Source of the DNA: Paenirhodobacter enshiensis
GTDB lineage: Bacteria; Pseudomonadota; Alphaproteobacteria; Rhodobacterales; Rhodobacteraceae
Direction of reading: 5' to 3'
Assembly (NCBI RefSeq): GCF_000740785.1
Contig: NZ_JFZB01000031.1
Location: forward strand, 1 to 58,471
DNA length: 58,471 nucleotides
Shown here: positions 37,735 to 44,903 of the stretch, in pieces
Layout: every line of letters starts with the position of its first letter
Position numbering within the stretch: the stretch's first letter is position 1
Position numbers and translations under genes: made by a program
Notes under the pieces: generated by a model
Told to the model about the DNA's origin: nothing
The model's input: only the letters and a program-made list of their open reading frames with translations
Database searches by the model: none

Positions 37735-38628
37735 TCAGGCGCTTTTGCCGCGCCAGACATCCATGTGAACGATCACGTCGGCATCGGGGTAGCGCGCCAG
37801 AATGCGCCGCTTCATGCCCGCGGCGATCCCGTGCGCGGTGCGCAGCGGCTGATCGCCATCGAGCTCGACATGGATCTGCACGAACAACCGCGCCCCGGAG
37901 GTGCGGGTCTTCAGATCGTGGAACGCACGCACGCCTTCGGTGGAGGCAGCGATCTTGCCGATCTCAGCCACGGTTTCCTCGGGCGCGGCGCGGTCCATCA
38001 GCGCGTGCCAGCCTTCGCGCCCGATCTTCACCGCGCCCCAAAGCATGAACAGCGCCGCGCCGATGGCGAACAGGCTGTCGACGCGCTGCACCCCGAAGGT
38101 GCCGGCCACCACCAGCGCCACGATGGCGCCGACGGTCGGGATCAGATCGCCGATGTAATGCAGCATGTCGGCCGCGACGACCTTGTTGTGGGTGCGCCGT
38201 GCCACGCGGCGCTGCCAGGCCACCAGCCCCATCGTCACCATCGCCGAGACCGCCATCGCCGCGATGCCATAGCCTTCCGAGGTGATCTCGGGCGGCTCGT
38301 CCTCGAGCAGCCGGTGCCCGGCCGCCCACAGGATGGCGCAGGCCGAAGCGAAGATGAACACCGATTGTCCGAGCGAGGCCAGATCCTCGGCCGAATCGTG
38401 GCCGAAGGCATGATCCTCGTCGGCCGGGCGCGCGGCATAGACGATGGCGGCGAGCCCGGCGAAGGACACCAGCAGATCCATCGCCGAATCCGCGAGGGAG
38501 GCGGCGATCGCCAGCGCCCCGGTCTGCCACAACGCCCAGAGTTTCAGCGCGACCAGCACCGTCGCCGTCGCAACAGAGGCGAGGCCAGCCGAAAGGTTCA
38601 GGCGCAGGCGGGGGGGAAGATTCGTCAT
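37735..38628 (-). CDS. Cation diffusion facilitator, FieF-like
   Basis: A 297-residue CDF antiporter that exports divalent metals (zinc, iron). It has six membrane helices; the transport site residues Asp47, Asp51, His157 and Asp161 keep the spacing of E. coli FieF (45, 49, 153, 157), and [16 protein letters not shown] is the typical loop. The cytosolic C-terminal domain (about 210-297) carries extra His/Asp residues. Starts at ATG 38628. Metal preference is not certain. Confidence 0.92.
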   Translation of the reverse strand: MTNLPPRLRLNLSAGLASVATATVLVALKLWALWQTGALAIAASLADSAMDLLVSFAGLAAIVYAARPADEDHAFGHDSAEDLASLGQSVFIFASACAILWAAGHRLLEDEPPEITSEGYGIAAMAVSAMVTMGLVAWQRRVARRTHNKVVAADMLHYIGDLIPTVGAIVALVVAGTFGVQRVDSLFAIGAALFMLWGAVKIGREGWHALMDRAAPEETVAEIGKIAASTEGVRAFHDLKTRTSGARLFVQIHVELDGDQPLRTAHGIAAGMKRRILARYPDADVIVHMDVWRGKSA

Positions 38629-38743
38629 GTCAGTCGGACCGGAAGCGGGCGGAAACGGGCCCGGCAGGTGAACGGGGCCTTTCCCTAGCGGGTTTCGCCC
38701 GCCACGTCACCTGTTTTTACAGTCTTTCCGGGGGGACCGGGGC

Positions 38744-39337
38744 TCAGTCGCGGGTTTCCTGCGCATCGACGCCCCAGACCTTGGTCTTGCGCACCCAGCC
38801 GTCGGCGTCCTTGGAGCTGACATCGCACCACTCGACGGAGCATTTGCCGAGCTTGGCGATCGCACCGGCCTCGGCATAGGCGGTCAACGGGGCCTTGTCG
38901 TCGGGGCGCGAGTGCAGCTCGGTGTGGTCGTCCTCGAACACCACGGTGCGCACGCCAGACAGCAGAGTGTAATGGATCCAGCCGCCGGCGCCGTCACGGT
39001 CCTCGATCCGGCGCCAGTTGCCGAATTCGGCCGTCACCTTCAGCGGCATTCCGGCGTGCTTGAACACCCAGTCGATGCGGTGGCTGAGCGAGGGCCCGCG
39101 CCGCGCATTGCCGTCAGAGCCCTTGAGCGAGACATAGCGCGGCAGCGGCAGATTGGTGACCGCGCCGCGGTTCTCCTGGCTTTCCAGCGTCATCGACGCA
39201 TCGAGATCGGCTGGCATCGCGGTGTCGTCCTCGGCGTCCTGAGCGTGCGCAGTGCCGGCCAGACAGGCCGCGATCAGGCCGGCGGCCAGCGCCGGCAGGA
39301 AAATCCCGCGCCGGGGCGCCGGGGTCGAATGGGTCAT
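38744..39337 (-). CDS. Exported SH3-domain protein
   Basis: A 197-residue secreted protein with an N-terminal signal peptide (FLPALAAGLIAACLAGTAHAQ) and two bacterial SH3-like repeats (LPRYVSLKGSDGNARRGPS and a C-terminal TELHSRPDDKAPLTAYAEAG). Such proteins (COG3807) are periplasmic and usually bind cell-wall or partner peptides; function unknown. The ATG at 39337 gives a good signal sequence. Confidence 0.82.
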   Translation of the reverse strand: MTHSTPAPRRGIFLPALAAGLIAACLAGTAHAQDAEDDTAMPADLDASMTLESQENRGAVTNLPLPRYVSLKGSDGNARRGPSLSHRIDWVFKHAGMPLKVTAEFGNWRRIEDRDGAGGWIHYTLLSGVRTVVFEDDHTELHSRPDDKAPLTAYAEAGAIAKLGKCSVEWCDVSSKDADGWVRKTKVWGVDAQETRD

Positions 39338-39463
39338 CTCTGCTCTCCGGGCCAGAAGGCCGGGCCGTCTGTGCGCGGCCCTTCGTCCACGCCATTGTGC
39401 CGCAAACTGCACGGCATGGGAAGACGGGCCCCGGACGTCGTGCAGCGGGCAGGGGTGGCCGGC

Positions 39464-40246
39464 TCAGTCCGGGAGCGGCCGATGCGCCGACAGCCGGTGC
39501 GCCAGCGCCGCCACTGCCCGGCCGAGGGCTGCGCGCTCGTCTCCGGCCGCCTCGGCGCTGGTGAACGAGGTTGCGAGGCCCGCGACGGGGCGGCCCTGCG
39601 CATCGCGCACCGCCGCGCCGAGGCAGACCATCCCCTCGCGCACTTCGCCGTCGTCGATGGCATAGCCGAGTGTCTGCCAGCGCGCGGCCTGCGTTTCGAA
39701 GCGCGCGGCATCGGGAACGCTGGCGGGGGTCAGCGGGGCGGGCCAGTCGCCGGCGAGGAGCGCCTGACGCTCGGTCTCGCTCAGTGCGCTGAGCATCGCC
39801 TTGCCGGTGGCGGTGAACGGCGCGGGCAGGCGTTCGCCGGCGCGGAAGGTGAAGCCGAGCGGCCGGTCCGAGTTGTGGCAGGCGAGATAAACCACGTCGC
39901 GCCCGCTGAGCACCGACAGTGTCGTCGTGGCGCTGCGCAGCGCATCGTCGGAGGCGAGCAGCGCCTCGAATTCGCTGATCAGCGAGGTGCGCCCGAGATA
40001 GGCCGCGCTCCAGCGCAGGGCATGGGGGCCGATGGCATAGCCCGCCGCCTCGCTGCGCAGCAGACCGAGCGCCGAGAGCGTCTCGCAGATCCCATGCGCC
40101 GAGCTTTTGGCGAGGCCTGCCGCGCGGGCGATCTCGGACAGGCTGAGCGGGCGGGACGATCCGGCGAGCAGATCCATCACCGCGCTGGCGCGTTCGATGG
40201 CCGGAACCAGACGGCGTGCCGGTGCCGCATCGGGTGAGAGCGTCAT
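39464..40246 (-). CDS. IclR-family transcriptional regulator, divergent from SSADH
   Basis: A 260-residue IclR regulator: winged helix at about residues 20-80 (LSLSEIARAAGLAKSSAHGICETL), then the effector domain (FRAGERLPAPFTATGKAML, DDGEVREGMVCLGAAV). It starts at ATG 40246, only 137 bp from the divergent semialdehyde dehydrogenase gene; between them is a perfect palindrome with a second partial copy, so it most likely controls that gene and itself. Effector unknown. Confidence 0.9.
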   Translation of the reverse strand: MTLSPDAAPARRLVPAIERASAVMDLLAGSSRPLSLSEIARAAGLAKSSAHGICETLSALGLLRSEAAGYAIGPHALRWSAAYLGRTSLISEFEALLASDDALRSATTTLSVLSGRDVVYLACHNSDRPLGFTFRAGERLPAPFTATGKAMLSALSETERQALLAGDWPAPLTPASVPDAARFETQAARWQTLGYAIDDGEVREGMVCLGAAVRDAQGRPVAGLATSFTSAEAAGDERAALGRAVAALAHRLSAHRPLPD

Positions 40247-40272
40247 TGACAAGCGGCCTTCCCTGTCGCTAC

Positions 40273-40307
40273 GTTCAATATAGAGAATAATGTTCAATAT
40301 ATTGAAC
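40273..40307. promoter_or_regulatory. Tandem IclR operator
   Basis: GTTCAATATATTGAAC (40292-40307) is a perfect 16-bp palindrome. GTTCAATATAGAGAAT (40273-40288), starting 19 bp to the left on the same face, is a partial copy. Both lie in the gap between the divergent regulator and dehydrogenase genes. Confidence 0.7.
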
Positions 40308-40383
40308 GGTTGCCGGAACTGCAACCGGAAAACGCGACCTGAAGATCCCGCCTGAAACCCTGCCATCCGAAACGGAGCCTGAC

Positions 40384-41847
40384 ATGACCGAGCCAACCGC
40401 GATCCCCGCGCTGAAAGATCCGAGCCTTCTGAAAGACGCCTGCCTCGTGGATGGCGCCTGGGTGCAGGCGGCTTCGGGCGAGACCATCGCGGTGACGAAC
40501 CCGGCCGACGGTTCGGTCGTGGGCCATGTGCCGAGCCTGTCGGGGGCCGAGGTCGAGGCGCTGATCGCGCGTGCGGCCGTCGCTCAGAAGGGCTGGGCGG
40601 CGCTGCCCGCGAAGGACCGTTCGGCCCGGCTGCGCCGCTGGTTCGAGCTGATGCTCGCGAATGTCGACGATCTCGGCCTGATCATGACGCTCGAACAGGG
40701 CAAGCCGCTCGCCGAGGCGAAGGGCGAGATCCTCTATGCCGCCTCGTTCATCGAATGGTTCGCGGAAGAGGCGAAGCGGATCTATGGCGATACGATCCCG
40801 GCGCCGAAGGCCGATCAGCGCATCACCGTGCTGCGCCAGCCGATCGGCGTCTCCGCGGCGATCACGCCGTGGAACTTCCCGGCGGCGATGATCACCCGTA
40901 AGGCGGCGCCGGCGCTGGCGGCGGGCTGCGCGATGATCGTGCGTCCGGCCGATCTGACGCCGCTTTCCGCGCTGGCGCTCGGCGAGCTGGCGGTGCGGGC
41001 GGGGATCCCCGCGGGCGTGCTGCAGATCGTCACCGGCCCGGCGCGCGAGATCGGCAAGGTGCTGACCGACAGCGATACGGTGCGCAAGCTCTCGTTCACC
41101 GGCTCGACCGAGGTCGGGCGGCTGCTGATGGCGCAATGCGCCCCGACGATCAAGAAGATCAGCCTCGAACTTGGCGGCAACGCGCCGTTCATCGTGTTCG
41201 ACGATGCCGATCTGGATGCCGCGGTCGAGGGCGCGATGGCCTCGAAATACCGCAACGCCGGGCAGACCTGCGTCTGCGCCAACCGGCTTTACGTGCAGGC
41301 GGGCGTCTACGATGCCTTCGCCGCGAAGCTCGCCGAGAAGGTGCGCGCGCTGAAGGTCGGCCCCGGCACCGAGCCCGGCACCACCATCGGCCCGATGATC
41401 GAGCCGAAGGCCCTCGACAAGGTCGAGGCGCATATCCGCGACGCGCTCGACAAGGGGGCCGAGCTGATCCAGGGCGGGCGCCGCCTCGGCGGTCTGTTCT
41501 TCGAGCCGGCGATCCTGACCGGCGTGACCTCGGACATGCTGGTCGCGCGCGAGGAGACCTTCGGCCCGCTCGCGCCGCTGTTCCGCTTCGAGACCGAGGA
41601 AGAGGTGATCGCGCTCGCCAATGACACGATCTTCGGCCTCGCCGCCTATTTCTACACCCGCGATCACGGCCGGATGGTGCGGGTCTCGGAGGGGCTGGAA
41701 TATGGCATGGTCGGCCACAACACCGGGCTGATCTCGAACGAGGTCGCGCCCTTCGGTGGCGTGAAACAGTCGGGCCTCGGGCGCGAGGGCTCGAAATACG
41801 GGATCGAGGATTACCTCGAACTGAAATACGTCTGCAGCGCGATCTGA
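40384..41847 (+). CDS. NAD(P)-dependent succinate-semialdehyde dehydrogenase (GabD-like)
   Basis: A 487-residue aldehyde dehydrogenase that oxidises succinate semialdehyde to succinate. Catalytic residues are present: Asn164 (TPWNFP), Glu262 (LELGGNAPF), Cys296 (NAGQTCVCANR). The C-terminus GGVKQSGLGREGSKYGIEDYLE is GabD-like. One oddity is the coenzyme-binding motif VRPAD (Arg187) where the family has VKPA(S/E), which changes the Lys that contacts the nucleotide. It is divergent from its IclR regulator. No gabT is adjacent. Confidence 0.88.
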   Translation: MTEPTAIPALKDPSLLKDACLVDGAWVQAASGETIAVTNPADGSVVGHVPSLSGAEVEALIARAAVAQKGWAALPAKDRSARLRRWFELMLANVDDLGLIMTLEQGKPLAEAKGEILYAASFIEWFAEEAKRIYGDTIPAPKADQRITVLRQPIGVSAAITPWNFPAAMITRKAAPALAAGCAMIVRPADLTPLSALALGELAVRAGIPAGVLQIVTGPAREIGKVLTDSDTVRKLSFTGSTEVGRLLMAQCAPTIKKISLELGGNAPFIVFDDADLDAAVEGAMASKYRNAGQTCVCANRLYVQAGVYDAFAAKLAEKVRALKVGPGTEPGTTIGPMIEPKALDKVEAHIRDALDKGAELIQGGRRLGGLFFEPAILTGVTSDMLVAREETFGPLAPLFRFETEEEVIALANDTIFGLAAYFYTRDHGRMVRVSEGLEYGMVGHNTGLISNEVAPFGGVKQSGLGREGSKYGIEDYLELKYVCSAI

Positions 41848-41871
41848 GCGCTGTTTACCTGGGCCGGATCG

Positions 41872-42969
41872 CTACAGCGCGATCCGGCGCAACCCTGCGT
41901 CGAGCAGCACGAATTCGCCGTTCGGCGTGCCGTCGGCAAGGCCCGGCGCCGTGCGCCCCATGACCGAGGCCGGCACCAGCGTCGCCGCCCGCACCGCCTG
42001 ATCGAGCGGCACACCGACGTGGTGAACCAGATTGGCCATGCAGGTCATCAGATCGACATGAGCGCCCGCCAGCGCGCCCGCCGCATTGACCAGCGCGCCG
42101 TCGCGCACCTCGATCCGCTCGCCGTAAAGCTCGAAGTGATCCGGGCCGCCGATCGTCGCCATCGCGTCCGAGACGAGGAACATCCGCTCGGGCAGGGGGC
42201 GGGCGCGCCAGGCGATGCCGGCCATCTCCCAGCTGACATGATGGCCGTCGACGATCATCCCGGCATAGGCATCGGATCCGATGGCGGTGCCGAGAACGCC
42301 GGGCGCGCGCGAGCTCATCGGCGGCATGGCGTTGTAAAGATGAGTGAAACAGCTGATGCCGGCGGCAAGGCCTGCGCGGGTCTGCGCCTCGCTTGCCGCC
42401 GTATGCCCGGCCGAGACGACGACGCCCATGTCGACGATGCGGCGGATGGTGTCGGCGGGGACGATCTCGGGCGCGAGGGTCAGCATCACCGGCACATCGG
42501 CGCGGCGCAGGATGGCGAGGGCGTTCAGCGTGTCGTCATCCATCGGCCGGACATAGCCGAGCCGGTGGGTGCCGCGTTTTTCGGGCGCGATATGCGGGCC
42601 CTCGATATGGAGCCCGTAGAAGCCCGCGCTGCTCCAGGCCTCGAGAGCGGCCTCGGCGGCGCGCAGGATCCGCGGCCCCTCGCAGGTGATGAGCGTCGGC
42701 ATTACCCAGCCGGTGCCGCGCGCGCGCAGGGTGTCGACGATATGGCGGATGCCGTGGGCGCTGGTGTCCGAGTTCAGCATCACCCCGCCCGCGCCGTTCA
42801 CCTGCAGGTCGATCCCGGCGGGCATCAGCAGATGGGCGCGCAGATCCGGGCTCTCGTCCGAGTGGAGCGGGCGCAGCCGGCGAATGCCTTCGGCGCCGAT
42901 CTCGGCGGCGTATCCGGCAACGAGGCGACCGTTCAGGAAGGTATTCTCGGCGGCGACGAGGCGGATCAT
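41872..42969 (-). CDS. nagA: N-acetylglucosamine-6-phosphate deacetylase
   Basis: A 365-residue amidohydrolase-fold enzyme removing acetate from GlcNAc-6-phosphate in amino-sugar recycling. Motifs: PAGIDLQVNG, GLHIEGPHIAPEKRGTH with the metal Glu, AGHTAA, THLYNAM, DGHHV and LVSDAM with the catalytic Asp. SD AAGGAG precedes ATG 42969; the stop is TAG. It is convergent with the semialdehyde dehydrogenase gene, 24 bp apart. No nagB or transporter is adjacent, so it acts alone here. Confidence 0.92.
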   Translation of the reverse strand: MIRLVAAENTFLNGRLVAGYAAEIGAEGIRRLRPLHSDESPDLRAHLLMPAGIDLQVNGAGGVMLNSDTSAHGIRHIVDTLRARGTGWVMPTLITCEGPRILRAAEAALEAWSSAGFYGLHIEGPHIAPEKRGTHRLGYVRPMDDDTLNALAILRRADVPVMLTLAPEIVPADTIRRIVDMGVVVSAGHTAASEAQTRAGLAAGISCFTHLYNAMPPMSSRAPGVLGTAIGSDAYAGMIVDGHHVSWEMAGIAWRARPLPERMFLVSDAMATIGGPDHFELYGERIEVRDGALVNAAGALAGAHVDLMTCMANLVHHVGVPLDQAVRAATLVPASVMGRTAPGLADGTPNGEFVLLDAGLRRIAL

Positions 42970-43121
42970 TTCTCGGGGCTCCTTGGAGATTCGGCGGGCG
43001 GAGACCTCGCTCCGCGGATGAGGCCTGTGATAGCGCGCCCTGCCGTCCGATGCAGCCGCGATCATGCCCGCTTTCCGGCTAAAAACAGTGGCTGCCGGGG
43101 TGGGGCGGGGGCGGAGACCTC

Positions 43122-43150
43122 TTGCCACCTCGCGAAGTTGTCGATACAGC
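43122..43150 (+). promoter_or_regulatory. tRNA-Ser promoter
   Basis: TTGCCA (43122-43127), 17 bp, TACAGC (43145-43150), ending 8 bp before the tRNA start. Spacing and position fit well. Confidence 0.6.
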
Positions 43151-43158
43151 TCCGCCTC

Positions 43159-43248
43159 GGACGGGTGGCCGAGTGGTCGAAGGCGCACGCCTGGAAAGTG
43201 TGTAGGCGGGGAACCGTCTCGTGGGTTCGAATCCCATCCCGTCCGCCA
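43159..43248 (+). tRNA. tRNA-Ser (anticodon GGA)
   Basis: A 90-nt tRNA with 7-bp acceptor stem GGACGGG/CCCGTCC, anticodon loop CTGGAAA closed by a CACGC/GTGTG stem, a long variable arm (AGGCGGGGAACCGTCT) as expected for tRNA-Ser, a T loop TTCGAAT, and an encoded CCA end. It reads UCC and UCU codons. The integrase gene follows 162 bp downstream, so its 3' end is the probable attachment site of the island. Confidence 0.97.
43224..43248 (+). other. Probable attachment site (attL) in the tRNA 3' end
   Basis: The T arm and acceptor 3' half of tRNA-Ser are the usual crossover target of tRNA-specific tyrosine integrases. The identical partner sequence, needed to prove it, is not seen within the window. 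Confidence 0.55.
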
Positions 43249-43272
43249 GATCCCCTACATGTGTCCAGATTT

Positions 43273-43296
43273 AAATCATTGAATTGATTTATTTTT
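43273..43296 (+). terminator. Terminator after tRNA-Ser
   Basis: AAATCA pairs with TGATTT, followed by ATTTTT, 25 bp after the tRNA. It is AT-rich, unlike core terminators, and may be part of the island end. Confidence 0.55.
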
Positions 43297-43300
43297 CTAT

Positions 43301-43371
43301 TCAGATCGTATTGTGCCACTGATCTGATGTCGGATTTTGCTGCACATTTTGCTATACAATTTGCTGCACAT
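43301..43371. repeat. Integrase-proximal repeats: inverted repeat and three tandem 12-mers
   Basis: TCAGATC (43301) and GATCTGA (43321) form a 7-bp inverted repeat. Directly after come three adjacent 12-bp units: TTTGCTGCACAT (43336), TTTGCTATACAA (43348), TTTGCTGCACAT (43360). Spacing is exactly 12 bp. They end 39 bp before the integrase start and could be arm-type or excisionase sites, or control the integrase promoter. Confidence 0.75.
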
Positions 43372-43410
43372 CGCCTTGTTTGTTCGTGCAGGGGTTGCTA
43401 GCGTTTCTCC

Positions 43411-44679
43411 ATGAAACCCATCTTGCGCGGCTCCACCTATCACCTTCGCAAGCGTGTTCCGCAGCGCTTTGCCGCTGTCGAGCCGCGCAAAACGGTCTGG
43501 ATCAGTCTGCACACCGATTCCGAAACGGCAGCTTTGGCCAAGGCCCCGGCTGCATGGGCCGGGCTTTTGGAGGCGTGGGAGGCCAGACTTGCCGGGCAGG
43601 ACGGCGATGCCGAGGCGTTCTTCGAGGCGGCAAGGAAGCTCGCTCAGTCGCGGGGCTTGCGGTATCTGCCGGCCGAACGGGTCGCGGCTTTGCCGCTCGA
43701 TGAGCTGCTGGAGCGTGTCGAGGCCGTCGGCGAGGTCGCGGGCAAGCCAAGCCCGGTAGAAGCGGCTGCGTTCCTCGGCGGTGCTGCCGAGCCCGCGATC
43801 ACCGTGACCCGTGCGCTGGAGCTCTACTGGACGCTCGCGAAGGACAAGACTTTCGGGAAGTCCGAAGATCAGCTGCGCCGCTGGCGCAATCCTCGCCTGA
43901 AGGCGGTGAAGAACTTTGTCGATGTTGTCGGAGACAAGCCCATCGCGGAAATCAGCGGCGATGACATGCTCGATTTCCGGCAATGGTGGATCGATCGGGT
44001 CGAGGCCGAAAACCTGACGCCGAACTCTGCGAACAAGGACCTTGTGCACCTGTCCGACGTTCTGAAAACCGTGAACCGGATGAAGCGGCTGGGGCTTGTG
44101 CTGCCGCTGAGCGATCTGGCGTTGAAGCAAGGCGAGAAGCGTCAGCGCCCGCCGTTCTCGGATGCGTGGATCCGCGACAAACTGTTGCAGGAGGGCGCTC
44201 TGGCCGGCCTGAACACAGAGGCGCGCTGCATCCTTCTGGGGATGGTGAATACGGGCTACCGCCCCAGCGAGGGGGCCAGCCTCGGCCGCGATCAGATCCG
44301 GCTGGAGGGGGCTGTGCCGCATATCTCCATCGAGCCGAACGGGCGGCAGCTCAAGAGCGCCTATGCGCGCCGGATCATCCCTCTGGCGGGGGTCAGTCTT
44401 GCGGCGTTCCGCGAGTGCCCGGAAGGCTTTCCGCGCTACGCCGACAATCCGGGCCTCTCGGCCACCGTGAACAAGTATCTGCGCGAGCATGGCTTGCTGG
44501 AGACGCCGGGGCACAGCATGTACAGCCTGCGCCATGCGTTCGAGGACCGGATGCTGGCGGCCGGAGTTGACGACCGGATCCGTCGCGACCTCTTCGGCCA
44601 TAGCCTCGACCGCGAACGCTACGGGAAGGGGGCGAGCCTTGAACAGCTGCATGAGATCGTGCAGCGCATCGCGTTCTAA
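43411..44679 (+). CDS. Tyrosine recombinase / integrase of the island
   Basis: A 422-residue phage-type integrase. The N-terminal 120 residues are the small domain common in alphaproteobacterial tRNA integrases (MKPILRGSTYHLRKRVPQRF), then a SAM-like core-binding domain (about 130-240) and the catalytic domain with Arg284 (TGYRPSEG), a Lys near 315, the LRH box (Arg374, His375), His397 and Tyr404 (LFGHSLDRERYG). All catalytic residues are present. It lies 162 bp from tRNA-Ser and is the likely agent of island integration. A hairpin follows. Confidence 0.93.
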   Translation: MKPILRGSTYHLRKRVPQRFAAVEPRKTVWISLHTDSETAALAKAPAAWAGLLEAWEARLAGQDGDAEAFFEAARKLAQSRGLRYLPAERVAALPLDELLERVEAVGEVAGKPSPVEAAAFLGGAAEPAITVTRALELYWTLAKDKTFGKSEDQLRRWRNPRLKAVKNFVDVVGDKPIAEISGDDMLDFRQWWIDRVEAENLTPNSANKDLVHLSDVLKTVNRMKRLGLVLPLSDLALKQGEKRQRPPFSDAWIRDKLLQEGALAGLNTEARCILLGMVNTGYRPSEGASLGRDQIRLEGAVPHISIEPNGRQLKSAYARRIIPLAGVSLAAFRECPEGFPRYADNPGLSATVNKYLREHGLLETPGHSMYSLRHAFEDRMLAAGVDDRIRRDLFGHSLDRERYGKGASLEQLHEIVQRIAF

Positions 44680-44778
44680 GTGACGGCGAGAAATGCAGCG
44701 CCCCGCACTGGGGTGCCGCTGGGGCCTCTTGCCTGAACCGTTGGCGCTCTCGGCCCTCTGCTGCCTGTCAGATCCGCC

Positions 44779-44800
44779 GCCGGGCACCGGAGTGCCCGGC
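44779..44800 (+). terminator. Hairpin downstream of the integrase
   Basis: GCCGGGCAC and GTGCCCGGC, perfect 9-bp stem with CGGA loop, 99 bp after the integrase stop. No T-tract, so termination is not certain. Confidence 0.5.
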
Positions 44801-44903
44801 CCTGACCGGACCTTCCCCACGGGTGCCATGCCGCTACGCGGCTTCTCCAAACCTGCCTTCCGGCCCCCAGCACAGCAATTTCCCATGCTCAATGTTGCTT
44901 CTT

